Shown here in pieces: positions 9,878 through 19,768 of a stretch of 64,000 bases of DNA. Position 1 is the stretch's first letter. The number at the start of each line of letters is the position of its first letter. The notes under the pieces were generated by a model. That model did not search any database. It was not told where the DNA came from and saw only the letters and a list, made by a program, of their open reading frames with translations. Source of the stretch: Sphingorhabdus wooponensis (GTDB taxonomy: Bacteria > Pseudomonadota > Alphaproteobacteria > Sphingomonadales > Sphingomonadaceae). Position numbers and translations under genes: made by a program. The DNA lies in NCBI RefSeq assembly GCF_003933235.1, contig NZ_RWJI01000001.1, positions 1,122,001 to 1,186,000 on the forward strand, written 5' to 3'.

Positions 9878-10663
9878 ATGACCCGCCTCTCCGCCGCCTT
9901 TTCCAAACCTCACCCTGCGCTTGTCGCCTTCATCACCGCTGGTGATGGCGACACCGCAGCCAATCTCGACGCGCTCGTTGCTGGCGGCGCGGATGTAATC
10001 GAACTCGGGATGCCGTTCACGGACCCAATGGCCGACGGCCCAGCCATTCAAGAGGCAAATATCCGTAGCTTAAACGCGGGGACCAAGACGGCGGATATCT
10101 TCGCCCTTGCCTCCACCTTTCGCAAACGCCACCCCGACACGCCCTTGGTCCTGATGGGCTATGCCAACCCCATGACGATCCGTGGTGGTGACTGGTTTGC
10201 GTCCGAATGCAACAAAGCGGGTGTCGACGGCGTCATATGCGTCGATATTCCGCCCGAAGAAGACCCGGAGCTTGGCCCTGCGTTGCGCAATGCTGGTATT
10301 GATCTTATCCGCTTGGCAACCCCAACAACCGACGCCGCGCGCTTGCCCACGGTCCTCAACGGCGCGTCGGGTTTCCTATATTATGTCAGCGTTGCGGGCA
10401 TCACCGGCCTACAAGTTGCCGCACAAACCAGCATTGATGAGGCTGTCGCGCGCTTGAAGGCGCATACCGACCTGCCTATTGCTGTGGGCTTTGGTGTGCG
10501 TACGCCAGAACAAGCCGCCAATATCGCGCGTGTCGCCGATGGTGTTGTCGTTGGCTCAGCCATTGTTGAAATAGTTGCCCAGCACGGCGCTAACGCCGCT
10601 GGTCCTGTACGCGATTATGTCGCATCCTTAAAGCAAGCCATTGTTGCCGCCAGAAAGGTCTGA
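9878..10663 (+). CDS. trpA: Tryptophan synthase alpha chain
   Basis: The alpha subunit cleaves indole-3-glycerol phosphate and passes indole to TrpB. The 261-residue TIM barrel contains [12 protein letters not shown] (about 15-26), [19 protein letters not shown] with the catalytic glutamate near residue 47, and the phosphate site [10 protein letters not shown] and VVGSAIVE. It sits 2 bp before accD, so the two are probably co-transcribed; the 97-bp gap to trpB is occupied by a palindromic repeat. Confidence 0.96.
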   Translation: MTRLSAAFSKPHPALVAFITAGDGDTAANLDALVAGGADVIELGMPFTDPMADGPAIQEANIRSLNAGTKTADIFALASTFRKRHPDTPLVLMGYANPMTIRGGDWFASECNKAGVDGVICVDIPPEEDPELGPALRNAGIDLIRLATPTTDAARLPTVLNGASGFLYYVSVAGITGLQVAAQTSIDEAVARLKAHTDLPIAVGFGVRTPEQAANIARVADGVVVGSAIVEIVAQHGANAAGPVRDYVASLKQAIVAARKV

Positions 10664-10665
10664 AC

Positions 10666-11520
10666 ATGAATTGGGTCACCCGCGTCCGTAACGCCATTCC
10701 CTTCATCGCCAAACGCGAGACTGCTGAAACGCTATGGCACAAGTGCAAGGGATGCGAGGCAATGATTTTCCTGCGCGAGTTTGAGGAAAATCAATCCGTC
10801 TGTCCCAAATGCGATCATCATGGCCGCATTGGCCCCTCTGCCCGCTTTGACGCTTTATTCGACAATGAAAGCTATGAGATTCTCAAACCGCCGGTCGTGG
10901 GCGAAGACCCGTTGAAGTTCAGAGACACCAAAAAATATGTCGACCGGATCAAGGCTGCGCGCGCAGCCACGGGCGAGACCGACGCCATGAAAACCGCGCG
11001 CGGCAAGATTAATGACCAAATGGTCGTGGTCAGCGTGCAGGATTTCGCCTTCATGGGTGGTTCCATGGGTATGGCGGTGGGTGAGGCGTTCATCGACGCG
11101 GTTAAAGCCGCGATCCGTGCGAAATGCCCTTATGTCATTTTTACTGCGGCAGGCGGAGCGCGCATGCAGGAGGGCATATTGAGCCTGATGCAGATGCCAC
11201 GTTCGACGGTAGCGATACAGATGCTGCACGATGCAGGATTGCCCTATATCGTTGTGCTGACGGACCCAACCACGGGTGGTGTCACTGCATCTTACGCCAT
11301 GCTTGGAGACGTGCAAATTGCCGAACCGGGTGCGCTCATCGGTTTTGCTGGACAGCGCGTGATTGAGCAGACGATCCGTGAAAAACTCCCCGAAGGTTTC
11401 CAGCGGGCCGAATATCTGCTGGAGCATGGCATGATCGACATGGTCACCCACCGCCATGACCTGCGTGGTGTTTTGTCGCAGCTCATTGGCTATCTCGCAC
11501 CGGAGAAGAAGGCGGCATAA
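10666..11520 (+). CDS. accD: Acetyl-CoA carboxylase carboxyltransferase subunit beta
   Basis: AccD forms, with AccA, the carboxyltransferase that transfers CO2 from biotin to acetyl-CoA, producing malonyl-CoA for fatty acid synthesis. The 284 residues have the N-terminal zinc ribbon (Cys27, Cys30, Cys46, Cys49) and the crotonase-like core with [15 protein letters not shown] and [15 protein letters not shown]. It follows trpA at 2 bp and precedes folC; the trpA-accD-folC order is common in proteobacteria. Confidence 0.96.
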   Translation: MNWVTRVRNAIPFIAKRETAETLWHKCKGCEAMIFLREFEENQSVCPKCDHHGRIGPSARFDALFDNESYEILKPPVVGEDPLKFRDTKKYVDRIKAARAATGETDAMKTARGKINDQMVVVSVQDFAFMGGSMGMAVGEAFIDAVKAAIRAKCPYVIFTAAGGARMQEGILSLMQMPRSTVAIQMLHDAGLPYIVVLTDPTTGGVTASYAMLGDVQIAEPGALIGFAGQRVIEQTIREKLPEGFQRAEYLLEHGMIDMVTHRHDLRGVLSQLIGYLAPEKKAA

Positions 11521-11542
11521 ACCAATATCGCGAAATCATATA

Positions 11543-11572
11543 TTGTCATTACCGCGCATACGGGAATGACAA
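11543..11572. repeat. Interspersed palindrome, family C, between accD and folC
   Basis: TTGTCATT (11543-11550) and AATGACAA (11565-11572) are perfect inverted arms around an imperfect CCG..CGG core. The core resembles the hairpin at 53393-53412 (both end CGGGAATGACA). There is no T-run, so it is not a normal terminator. Confidence 0.65.
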
Positions 11573-11582
11573 AGGAAGATGA

Positions 11583-12923
11583 ATGCCCGACCACGCCACC
11601 TCCAATGACCCTGCTGTTCAGGCGCAGCTTGACCGGCTGACTATGCTGTCACCCGGCAAGGACGTGTTAGGCCTTGAACGCATTGCAACCTTGCTCGATC
11701 GTCTGGGTAACCCGCATCATCATCTTCCACCCGTCTTCCACGTTTCTGGGACCAATGGCAAAGGCTCAACTTGTGCCTTTCTGCGCGGTGCCATTGAGGC
11801 GGCAGGGCTAACGGCACATGTCTATTCCAGTCCGCATTTGGTACGCTTTAACGAGCGCATACGAGTCGCGGGGCGGCTGATTGACGATATTACTCTGTCG
11901 GCACTTCTGTCCGAAGTCCTCGACCATGCAGAGGGGTTGGAGGCGAGCTTTTTTGAAGTGACTACAGCCGTTGCCTTTTGCGCCTTTGCACGGACGAAGG
12001 CAGATGCGTGCATTGTCGAAGTCGGCCTTGGCGGTCGGTTAGACGCGACCAACGTTCTGACTAAGCCTGTAGCGTGCGGCATTGCTTCGCTGGGTTTAGA
12101 TCATGAGGCATTTTTGTTGGCGGCGGAAGATGGCGTGCCCGAAATGCCGCCGCTTGACCGGATCGCCTTTGAAAAGGCGGGCATTGCCAAATCCGGCGCG
12201 CCTTTAGTCACGCAAAAATATAGCGTCTCCATGGCAAGCACAGTTGCTGCACAAGCGTCCGTGCACAATGCGGTAGTACATCCGCGCGGCGAAGACTGGG
12301 ATGCGGCTGTATATGACGGGCGCTTGCATTACCGCGATGCCGCTGGAAAGCTGAACCTGCCCCTGCCCCGCATGCCGGGCGCGCATCAGGCGGATAATGC
12401 GGCCTTGGCGGTGGCAATGTTGCGGCATCAATCGGCGATCTCTGTGCCCGAAGCTGCCTTGTCCGCTGCGATGGAGTGGACGCGTTGGCCCGCACGGATG
12501 CAATTACTAGCGGCAGGGCCGCTGACTGACTTATTACCCGATGGTTCCTATATTTGGCTGGATGGCGGCCATAACCCTGATGCAGGGGGCGTAATTGCCA
12601 AGATACTGAAAAACGGCGGGCCCGTGCATGTCATCATCGGCATGTTGAAGAATAAGGACGCGCTTGGTTTCTTGACACCATTTGCATCGAAGATTGCAAC
12701 GCTGACCGCTGTGCCAATTCCGGGCCATGAACATCATCTGCCAACTGCGCTTTGCGACTTGGCGCTTTCCGAACTGCACATCGCTGATGCACGGCCAGCA
12801 GGCGACATTGTGACTGCGCTGACGCGTGTGGCGGGCCCGCAAGCCCCAGCCAATGTCCTCATCTGCGGATCGCTATATTTGGCAGGTGAAGTGTTACGTC
12901 TGAACGATCAGGTGCCGGACTGA
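11583..12923 (+). CDS. folC: Bifunctional folylpolyglutamate synthase / dihydrofolate synthase
   Basis: FolC adds glutamate to dihydropteroate and then to folates, a Mur-ligase-type ATP-dependent reaction. The 446 residues contain the P-loop VSGTNGKGST (about 54-63), the family motif YSSPHLVRFNERI (about 81-93), VEVGLGGRLDATN (about 140-152), and the Mur-ligase C-terminal segment WLDGGHNPDA. Its last 16 bp overlap the convergent AmpG-like gene. Confidence 0.93.
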   Translation: MPDHATSNDPAVQAQLDRLTMLSPGKDVLGLERIATLLDRLGNPHHHLPPVFHVSGTNGKGSTCAFLRGAIEAAGLTAHVYSSPHLVRFNERIRVAGRLIDDITLSALLSEVLDHAEGLEASFFEVTTAVAFCAFARTKADACIVEVGLGGRLDATNVLTKPVACGIASLGLDHEAFLLAAEDGVPEMPPLDRIAFEKAGIAKSGAPLVTQKYSVSMASTVAAQASVHNAVVHPRGEDWDAAVYDGRLHYRDAAGKLNLPLPRMPGAHQADNAALAVAMLRHQSAISVPEAALSAAMEWTRWPARMQLLAAGPLTDLLPDGSYIWLDGGHNPDAGGVIAKILKNGGPVHVIIGMLKNKDALGFLTPFASKIATLTAVPIPGHEHHLPTALCDLALSELHIADARPAGDIVTALTRVAGPQAPANVLICGSLYLAGEVLRLNDQVPD

Positions 12924-14476
12924 GGCAGGCGCTTCGATTGCCCTTTCCAAGCGAGCAACCCGCCTGTCACCAGCAATGCTGCAAAAGCCAATGTGACATC
13001 GTTTGCGAACTCTAACGGTTGCGAAAGAAGCAGCCCGATGAGGCCAGCGACAACCAGTAAGAAGCCAAGGATACGTATCGGCCCGACCGGACCCTTCAAC
13101 GCCTTTTCATCGACAGCCGCAACCTGATGGATGCTTTGCACGACATAGCCTTTGCTCCACAACACCCAAAGCAAGATCATGCCCGGAATTGCTGCGACGA
13201 CGGTAAAGCCCCAAAAGCCGACCCAACCTACATTTTCTGCAACAATGCCCGCTGGTCCCGCCATAAACGTCCGGCCAACGCCAGCAAAGGACGACAGCAA
13301 CGCAAATTGCGTCGCGGTGTAGGCTATGCTCGACAGACCTGACAAATAGGTCGCGAAAACGGTGAGGCCTATACCGCTCGTTAAATTCTCCGTGCAAATG
13401 GCCGCAACCATCATCCAGTAACTATTGCCCGTAGCCGCCAAGATCATGAACATAACGTTGGAAAACATCATCAGCAGGCCCGAAATCAGCAAAGCGCGGC
13501 CCATGCCCAGCCACAAGATGAACGGCGCGCCCAAGGCCGACCCCACAATCAACGCGCCGAAGCCCCATAATTTATTGGCCGATATATAATCGAGATCGGA
13601 AAAGCCCAGATCGACAATCATTGGGCTTAACATCGCCTGCCCCATGGCATCGCCCACCTTATACACAAGGACAAAGCCAAGAATGAGGAACGCCCCATGC
13701 CGCGTTAAGAATTCACGGAACGGGTTTATTACCGCCTCTGTCAGCCATTGTTTCGGCTTCATACCCTCCACATGGGCGAAACGATCCACAAACTTGCCCG
13801 GCCCGGCCCATAAGGCGCCAATGATAGCCGGAATGATGCAAAATGCGGTCAGGCCATAGGCCGTCGACCATCCGAGCCCCAAGCCCTCTTGCGAAGCAAA
13901 ATAGATGGTTCCAGCACCCGCAATCAAATTGCCCGTACGATACCCAAACTGGTTTGTTGCCGTGCCGTGCGCGAATTCTTCTTCTTCCAATATTTCTATA
14001 CGATAGGCGTCAATAACGATGTCCTGCGTTGCCGATAGGAACGCGGTGATCAATGCCCAAACCGCAAATAGCCCCATGTCACCGGGCTGCGGATTGCTCG
14101 CACCTAATTGCCAAATCGACACGAAAAGTAAGGCCTGCACGAAGAACAACCAACTGCGGCGTTGCCCGAATAATTTGGTCAAAAACGGCAGATGCAGCTT
14201 GTCGACCAACGGGGCCCAGAGGAATTTAAGCGTGTACGGAATGCCCAATGCTACAGCAAAACCGATAGTTGCCGTGTCGATGCCAACTTTTGCCAACCAA
14301 AATGTCATTGTCGCGACAAGCAAGGTCAGCGGAAAGCCGCTCGAAATGCCCAGCAGAAAGGTAATGACAGGGTTTTTGCGCAGATATGGCCGAAATGCCG
14401 GAACAGTCAGCGCGATCAATGGTAGAGCGAGCAAAATGCCCGCAAAAATGATAAAACGCAGCAAATCGACTGACAT
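12908..14476 (-). CDS. AmpG-like MFS permease (muropeptide transporter family)
   Basis: A 522-residue protein with 12 or more hydrophobic segments resembles the PAT/AmpG branch of the major facilitator superfamily: early LLGISSGFPLTLLVATMTFWL, IPYTLKFLWAPLVDKLHLPFL and ATQDIVIDAYRIEIL are characteristic. AmpG imports GlcNAc-anhydroMur-peptides for wall recycling and in some bacteria feeds beta-lactamase induction; no ampC/ampR/ampD gene is nearby, so a role in recycling is an inference. The gene is divergent from the rluB-like gene and its 3' end overlaps folC by 16 bp. Confidence 0.85.
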   Translation of the reverse strand: MSVDLLRFIIFAGILLALPLIALTVPAFRPYLRKNPVITFLLGISSGFPLTLLVATMTFWLAKVGIDTATIGFAVALGIPYTLKFLWAPLVDKLHLPFLTKLFGQRRSWLFFVQALLFVSIWQLGASNPQPGDMGLFAVWALITAFLSATQDIVIDAYRIEILEEEEFAHGTATNQFGYRTGNLIAGAGTIYFASQEGLGLGWSTAYGLTAFCIIPAIIGALWAGPGKFVDRFAHVEGMKPKQWLTEAVINPFREFLTRHGAFLILGFVLVYKVGDAMGQAMLSPMIVDLGFSDLDYISANKLWGFGALIVGSALGAPFILWLGMGRALLISGLLMMFSNVMFMILAATGNSYWMMVAAICTENLTSGIGLTVFATYLSGLSSIAYTATQFALLSSFAGVGRTFMAGPAGIVAENVGWVGFWGFTVVAAIPGMILLWVLWSKGYVVQSIHQVAAVDEKALKGPVGPIRILGFLLVVAGLIGLLLSQPLEFANDVTLAFAALLVTGGLLAWKGQSKRLPQSGT

Positions 14477-14568
14477 TTGGCCCCCTCCAAAATTATTGCG
14501 ACGATGACTAACGCCATTTTCCTGAATGGCCAGTGACTTTTACAGCAATATGCGCCAAAGGCGCGGAC

Positions 14569-15414
14569 ATGGTTAAACCTCCGTCAAAAGCTCCTGCCCG
14601 TCCGACCAAGCCACCGCGTCTGCGTTGGGACAGCAAACCGTCACGTAAACCCAACCCAAATGCCGGCCCGAGCAAGGGCGCTTTGGAACGCAAGGATGGT
14701 GAAGAGCGCATTGCAAAGCTGCTCGCGCGCGCTGGTGTTGCGTCGCGTCGTGAAATCGAACGCATGATTGCCGATGGCCGAGTCACGCTGAACAATGAAA
14801 AGGTGGAAACGCCTGCAACCCTATTAAAGTCACTCCGTGGCGTCGCTGTGGATGGCAAGGCCGTGGGTCAGCCCGCGCCGACCCAATTATACATGTTCCA
14901 CAAGCCCGAGGGCTGCTTGACCGCTGAACGCGACTTTAGCGGGCGCAAGACAATATACGACGTCCTGCCCAAGGATTTACCACGCCTGATGCCCATTGGG
15001 CGTCTCGATCTGAACACCGAAGGTTTGTTATTGCTGACCAATGATGGCGAATTCAAACGCCAGATGGAATTGCCATCGACCGGTGTTGAACGCACCTATC
15101 GTGCGCGTTGCTTTGGGGATGTCAGCCAGGAACAGCTGGAAGAGCTGATCCACGGTATTGAAATTGAAGGCGTTAAATATGGCAAAATCGACGCCAATCT
15201 GGAACGCCGCACAGGCCGCAATGGCTGGGTCGAAATGACGCTGACGGAAGGTAAAAACCGCGAAGTCCGCCGCGTGCTGGAACATTTGGGTCTTGAAGTC
15301 AGCCGACTCATCCGTACGCGCTACGGCCCGTTCGTTCTAGGCGAACTCGCGCCCGGTACTGTCGGCGAAGTGCGCCGTGTGGACCTCATCGAATTTCGAA
15401 AGACGTTGAAATAA
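14569..15414 (+). CDS. rluB: Ribosomal large-subunit pseudouridine synthase (RluB/RsuA family)
   Basis: This enzyme converts a specific uridine to pseudouridine in rRNA. After a basic, proline-rich tail there is an S4 RNA-binding domain (ERIAKLLARAGVASRREIERMI) and then the RsuA-type catalytic core with IGRLDLNTEGLLLLTNDG, whose Asp is the catalytic residue, and EGKNREVRRVLEHLGLEV. The basic N-terminal extension and 281-residue size favour RluB over RsuA. I prefer ATG 14569 over the GTG at 14533; neither has a strong ribosome site. Stop and next start share one base (TAATG) with rsmD. Confidence 0.87.
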   Translation: MVKPPSKAPARPTKPPRLRWDSKPSRKPNPNAGPSKGALERKDGEERIAKLLARAGVASRREIERMIADGRVTLNNEKVETPATLLKSLRGVAVDGKAVGQPAPTQLYMFHKPEGCLTAERDFSGRKTIYDVLPKDLPRLMPIGRLDLNTEGLLLLTNDGEFKRQMELPSTGVERTYRARCFGDVSQEQLEELIHGIEIEGVKYGKIDANLERRTGRNGWVEMTLTEGKNREVRRVLEHLGLEVSRLIRTRYGPFVLGELAPGTVGEVRRVDLIEFRKTLK

Positions 15415-15962
15415 TGCGTATCATTTCCGGCCAGTGGCGCTCGCGACCGCTTGTTGCGCCGAAGGGCGACACAACCCGCCCGACGGCAGACCGCACGCGT
15501 GAGACATTATTCTCCATGCTGACAAGTCGTCTGGGGTCATTTGAAGATTTGCGTGTGCTTGACCTATTTGCGGGATCTGGCGCGCTTGGGCTAGAGGCTT
15601 TGTCGCGCGGCGCGGCGCATTGCACCTTCGTCGAGCAGGATGCGCTTGCACTCGATGCACTTGCCAAGAACATCGATAAGCTAGGCGCAAGAGACCAAAG
15701 TGATGTACGGAAATCCTCAGTATTGTCTCTCGGCACTGCAATAAAGCCGGCAGATATCGTCTTAATGGACCCACCCTATTTGAGCGGCGCAGGTTCAGTT
15801 GCGCTGGATAAGCTGGGCCGCTTTGGTTGGTTCGCGCCTTCAGCTTGGATTAGCGTTGAAACGAGCATCAAGGAAGATGTCGAGGTAAAAGGCTTCACGA
15901 TCGACACCGTCCGCAATGTCGGCAAAGCAAAGCTCACTTTATTGCGGCCCGCGGCGCTGTAA
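15414..15962 (+). CDS. rsmD: 16S rRNA (guanine966-N2)-methyltransferase
   Basis: RsmD methylates G966 of 16S rRNA during 30S assembly. The 182 residues start MRIISGQWRSR, the typical RsmD N-terminus, followed by RPTADRTRETLFSML, the SAM-binding motif VLDLFAGSGALGLEALSRGA and the catalytic MDPPY motif (about 118-122). It is translationally coupled to the pseudouridine synthase (one-base overlap), pairing two rRNA modification enzymes. Confidence 0.93.
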   Translation: MRIISGQWRSRPLVAPKGDTTRPTADRTRETLFSMLTSRLGSFEDLRVLDLFAGSGALGLEALSRGAAHCTFVEQDALALDALAKNIDKLGARDQSDVRKSSVLSLGTAIKPADIVLMDPPYLSGAGSVALDKLGRFGWFAPSAWISVETSIKEDVEVKGFTIDTVRNVGKAKLTLLRPAAL

Positions 15963-16032
15963 CGGCGCGCGCACTTTCTGCCCTATTATAGTTCCAGCAT
16001 AGGACCTAACAGCGCTTGCGGTTCGGCGCGTT

Positions 16033-16047
16033 GTTCCCTAACTGTTC
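16033..16047 (+). promoter_or_regulatory. LexA (SOS) box-like site before uvrD
   Basis: GTTC-CCTAACT-GTTC matches the alphaproteobacterial LexA consensus GTTC-N7-GTTC at all eight fixed bases and extends to TTGTTC-N5-CTGTTC. It ends 4 bp before the chosen uvrD ATG (16052). uvrD is a known LexA target in other bacteria, which supports function, but eight fixed bases on two strands are expected about twice by chance in 64 kb. Confidence 0.55.
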
Positions 16048-16051
16048 GCAG

Positions 16052-18355
16052 ATGTCAGACATTCAGGTCCAGTCCGATCCGTCGCAAACGGAACCGCCTT
16101 GGTTGCGTGGGTTAAACCCGCCGCAACGTGAAGCCGTGCTTACGACCGAAGGACCTGTGCTCCTGCTGGCGGGCGCAGGCACGGGTAAAACGGCCGCGTT
16201 GACCGCCCGTATGGCGCAGATATTATATACGCGCCAAGCATGGCCGTCAGAAATTCTCGCGGTCACATTCACCAACAAGGCGGCACGCGAAATGCGTGAA
16301 CGTATTGGCACTATGGTAGGCTCCGCGGTAGAAGGAATGCCCTGGCTTGGCACCTTCCATAGCATTGGCGCAAAGCTACTACGCCGCCACGCCGAAATCA
16401 TCGGCCTACAGAGCAACTTCACGATTATCGATACGGATGATCAGCTTCGGCTGTTGAAGCAACTTATCCAGTCCGAAGATTTGGACGAGAAGCGTTTTCC
16501 TGCGCGCGGATTAGCGAGCTTACTCGACAAATGGAAGAATGCGGGCAAATCGCCTGCCGATTTGGACGCTGCTGACAATGAAGCTTTTGCCAACGGCAAA
16601 GGCCAGCATATGTATGCGCTGTATCAAGCACGGCTGCTGGCGCTGAACGCCTGCGACTTTGGTGATTTGTTGTTGCATGGCCTGAACCTGCTGAAGAACA
16701 ACCGCGATATCCTCGAAAAATATCAAGCGCAGTTCAAATATATCCTTGTCGACGAATATCAGGATACCAACGCCGTCCAATATCTGTGGCTGCGATTGCT
16801 GGCGCAAAAACGCAAGAATATCTGCTGCGTCGGTGATGATGACCAAAGCATCTATTCATGGCGCGGGGCCGAAGTTGCAAACATCCTGCGCTTTGAAAAG
16901 GATTTTCCGGGCGCCAAGACGATCAAGCTAGAACAAAATTACCGCAGCACGCCGCATATTCTTGCGGCGGCATCGGGCCTCATTGATGCCAACAGCGCAC
17001 GGCTTGGCAAAACATTATGGACCGAATTGGACGATGGTGAAAAGGTCCGGATCATTGGCGTGTGGGACGGCCCCGAAGAGGCCCGCCGCGTCGGAGAGGA
17101 AATCGAGGCAATCCAGTATAAAGGCGAAAGTCTGGACAATATTGCGATACTCGTGCGCGCCCAACACCAGACGCGTGAATTTGAAGACCGTTTCATACAA
17201 ATCGGTGTCAATTATCGAATAGTCGGTGGTTTTCGTTTTTACGAGCGTGCCGAAATTCGCGATGCTATTGCCTATTTACGTATCGTCAATCAGCCCGCCG
17301 ACGACCTTGCCTTTGAACGGATTGTCAACGTGCCCAAGCGCGGCATTGGCGATAAGGCAGTCGAAAAAATTCATATTGTGGCGCGCGCAGAACGCACCCC
17401 TTTATCCGTCGCCGCCGCGCGTCTGGTCGGAACCGACGAACTGACAGGCAAGGCTCGCAAGTCCCTTGCGGACCTGGTGGTCGACATTGCCCGCTGGCGG
17501 GACGAGGCCGCGACGATGTCGCCGGCCAATTTGACACGCCTGATATTGGACGAAAGCGGCTATACTGCCGTCTTACAGGCGGAGCGCAGTACGGAGGCAT
17601 CGGGCCGCCTCGAAAACCTCAGCGAACTTGCCCGCGCGATGGAAGAATATGAGAGCTTGGGCGAGTTTCTGGAGCATGTGAGTTTGGTCATGGACAATGA
17701 CCGCGGCGACACCGGCGCAAGCGTCACGATTATGACCATCCATGCCGCCAAGGGCCTTGAATATGACAATGTTTTCTTGGTCGGCTGGGAAGAAGGCATT
17801 TTTCCCTCGCAACGCGCGTTGGACGAAGGTGGGCTTGCTTCGTTGGAAGAAGAACGCCGCTTGGCTTATGTTGCGATTACGCGCGCCAAGCGCAAATGCA
17901 CCATTATCCATGCCGCCAATCGCCGCATTTATGGCCAATGGACCAGCAGCATCCCCAGCCGTTTCATTGAAGAACTGCCGCTCGACCATATTGAGGCCGA
18001 ACAGACGATGACAGGCGGCGCATCCTTATGGCGCGCCAACTGGAGCGAACAGACCGACCCGTTCGCGCATCTGGCTGCCGCCAATCAAGGCCGAAGCAAC
18101 GCGCGTGGCCCTGGCTGGCAACGCGCCGCCACCTCGGGCGGCTTCAACCCCCGACCGCAGCGCATAGCGGAAAACACGCGCAGCGCCGTCAGCTTGGGTA
18201 ACAAGGGCCGAAGTGACCTCAGCATTGGCCTGCGCGTTTTCCATGAAAAATTTGGTTATGGTACCATTGCATTGATTGAAGGCAACAAGCTTGAGATCGA
18301 TTTTGAGCAAGCCGGCCGGAAGCGCGTCATAGACAGCTTTGTAAGTCTAGGCTGA
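16052..18355 (+). CDS. uvrD: ATP-dependent DNA helicase UvrD/PcrA
   Basis: This SF1A 3'-5' helicase works in nucleotide-excision and mismatch repair. The 767 residues contain LNPPQREAVL (Q motif), Walker A LAGAGTGKTA (about 39-48), motif Ia AVTFTNKAAREMRER, Walker B ILVDEYQDTN (about 232-241), GDDDQSIYSWRGA, LEQNYRS, motif V VTIMTIHAAKGLEYDNVFLVG and motif VI EERRLAYVAITRAKR. The C-terminal RNA-polymerase-binding-like segment (GLRVFHEKFGYGTI) is present. The start is uncertain: ATG 16052 has no Shine-Dalgarno; a TTG at 16016 has AGGA upstream but would put the LexA-like box inside the gene. The gene stands alone between rsmD and the MFS gene. Confidence 0.95.
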   Translation: MSDIQVQSDPSQTEPPWLRGLNPPQREAVLTTEGPVLLLAGAGTGKTAALTARMAQILYTRQAWPSEILAVTFTNKAAREMRERIGTMVGSAVEGMPWLGTFHSIGAKLLRRHAEIIGLQSNFTIIDTDDQLRLLKQLIQSEDLDEKRFPARGLASLLDKWKNAGKSPADLDAADNEAFANGKGQHMYALYQARLLALNACDFGDLLLHGLNLLKNNRDILEKYQAQFKYILVDEYQDTNAVQYLWLRLLAQKRKNICCVGDDDQSIYSWRGAEVANILRFEKDFPGAKTIKLEQNYRSTPHILAAASGLIDANSARLGKTLWTELDDGEKVRIIGVWDGPEEARRVGEEIEAIQYKGESLDNIAILVRAQHQTREFEDRFIQIGVNYRIVGGFRFYERAEIRDAIAYLRIVNQPADDLAFERIVNVPKRGIGDKAVEKIHIVARAERTPLSVAAARLVGTDELTGKARKSLADLVVDIARWRDEAATMSPANLTRLILDESGYTAVLQAERSTEASGRLENLSELARAMEEYESLGEFLEHVSLVMDNDRGDTGASVTIMTIHAAKGLEYDNVFLVGWEEGIFPSQRALDEGGLASLEEERRLAYVAITRAKRKCTIIHAANRRIYGQWTSSIPSRFIEELPLDHIEAEQTMTGGASLWRANWSEQTDPFAHLAAANQGRSNARGPGWQRAATSGGFNPRPQRIAENTRSAVSLGNKGRSDLSIGLRVFHEKFGYGTIALIEGNKLEIDFEQAGRKRVIDSFVSLG

Positions 18356-18439
18356 ATTGCTGCGGCCATGACCTCATGATAGGGCTGGTAACATCGTGCA
18401 CATTGCGCTTCGAAACATAAGCCGATAGGCCCACAGAAT

Positions 18440-19768
18440 ATGTCCGAAACACCCGCTGAAATTCATCCGCTCAAAATCGCTGACTTCCGCTTTTACTGGA
18501 TGGCGCGCTTTATGGCGGTGCTTGCCACTATGGGGATGGTCGTTGTTATCGGTTATCAGGCCTATGACATCGCGCGCAGCGATTATGGCATGTCCATACG
18601 CGAGGCATCGTTGCAACTGGGCCTGTTGGGGTTGGTACAATTTGTTCCCCTCGCGCTGCTGACGCCCGTAGCCGGATGGGCCGCAGATCGCTGGGAACGG
18701 CGGACGGTCGCACGGCTCGCCAATAGCATCGACATGGTTGTGGCGCTTGCTTTGGGTTGGTTCACTTATGTGGACGGACTAACGCTCCCTCTCCTTTTCC
18801 TGTTTGCGGCCTTGCACGGTGTCGCACGCGTTTTTGTCGGGCCGTCCATGTCGGCGATTGCGCCCAACATTGTGCCACCCAGTTCCCTGCCCCGTGCGAT
18901 TGCCTTAAGCTCCATCGCTTGGCAGATTGGCTCGGTCATTGGCCCTGCGGCAGGTGGTCTGATGTTCGCCGCAAGCCCGTCGCTGCCATATTTCGCATCG
19001 GCTGGCCTCATGCTCATGGCGACGATCAGCCTCAGCTGCGTACGGCCCGTCTATCCGCCGCCGATGGAAAAGAAAATTCACCCTATCCGCCAGATGGTAG
19101 ATGGTATGCGTTACACTTGGTCTGAACGCTTCTTATTGGGTGCCATTACACTTGACCTGTTTGCAGTGTTGCTCGCGGGCGCAACGGCTATGCTTCCGGT
19201 CTATGCGCGCGACATCTTGATGGTTGGCCCAGACGGTCTTGGGCAATTGCGCGCGGCACCTGCTATCGGTGCTTCAGTCGTGGCACTCATGCTTACCTTC
19301 CGGCCACTGCGTCACAATGTCGGCGCAAAAATGCTGTGGGCTGTGGTCGTATTCGGGATTGCGACAATAGGTTTTGGTCTAAGCCATGAAATCGGCTCCC
19401 GTGTCTTCGGTGACGCGCGTATTGGTTTCCTGAACATGGGCGCTGGAATGGCGGTGGCTTTGGTCATGCTGGTCATACTTGGCGCCTCAGACATGTTGTC
19501 CGTTTATGTGCGCTCCTCACTTGTGCAGCTCAACACCCCCGATGAGATGCGCGGACGGGTAAGTTCGGTGTCCGGCCTTGCGATTTCCGCATCTAATGAA
19601 TTGGGCGAATTGCAGTCCGGCGTGGCCGCCGCGGTGCTTGGTCCCGTTGGCGCGGTTGTATTTGGCGGCGCGGGTGCCATATTCGTTGCAGCTATTTGGG
19701 CGGGATTGTTCCCCGAACTTAAAAACGCCCGCACATTCGAACCGCAATATAGAGGAAAAAGTCCATGA
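18440..19768 (+). CDS. MFS exporter (EntS-like)
   Basis: A 442-residue protein with about 12 hydrophobic segments and the MFS loop signature [15 protein letters not shown] between helices 2 and 3. The beginning [29 protein letters not shown] and the segment [28 protein letters not shown] resemble the drug:H+ antiporter-3 / enterobactin-exporter branch. The substrate cannot be inferred. Its stop overlaps the cysK start by 4 bp (ATGA), so the two are translationally coupled, which raises but does not prove a link with cysteine or sulfur metabolism. Confidence 0.82.
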   Translation: MSETPAEIHPLKIADFRFYWMARFMAVLATMGMVVVIGYQAYDIARSDYGMSIREASLQLGLLGLVQFVPLALLTPVAGWAADRWERRTVARLANSIDMVVALALGWFTYVDGLTLPLLFLFAALHGVARVFVGPSMSAIAPNIVPPSSLPRAIALSSIAWQIGSVIGPAAGGLMFAASPSLPYFASAGLMLMATISLSCVRPVYPPPMEKKIHPIRQMVDGMRYTWSERFLLGAITLDLFAVLLAGATAMLPVYARDILMVGPDGLGQLRAAPAIGASVVALMLTFRPLRHNVGAKMLWAVVVFGIATIGFGLSHEIGSRVFGDARIGFLNMGAGMAVALVMLVILGASDMLSVYVRSSLVQLNTPDEMRGRVSSVSGLAISASNELGELQSGVAAAVLGPVGAVVFGGAGAIFVAAIWAGLFPELKNARTFEPQYRGKSP

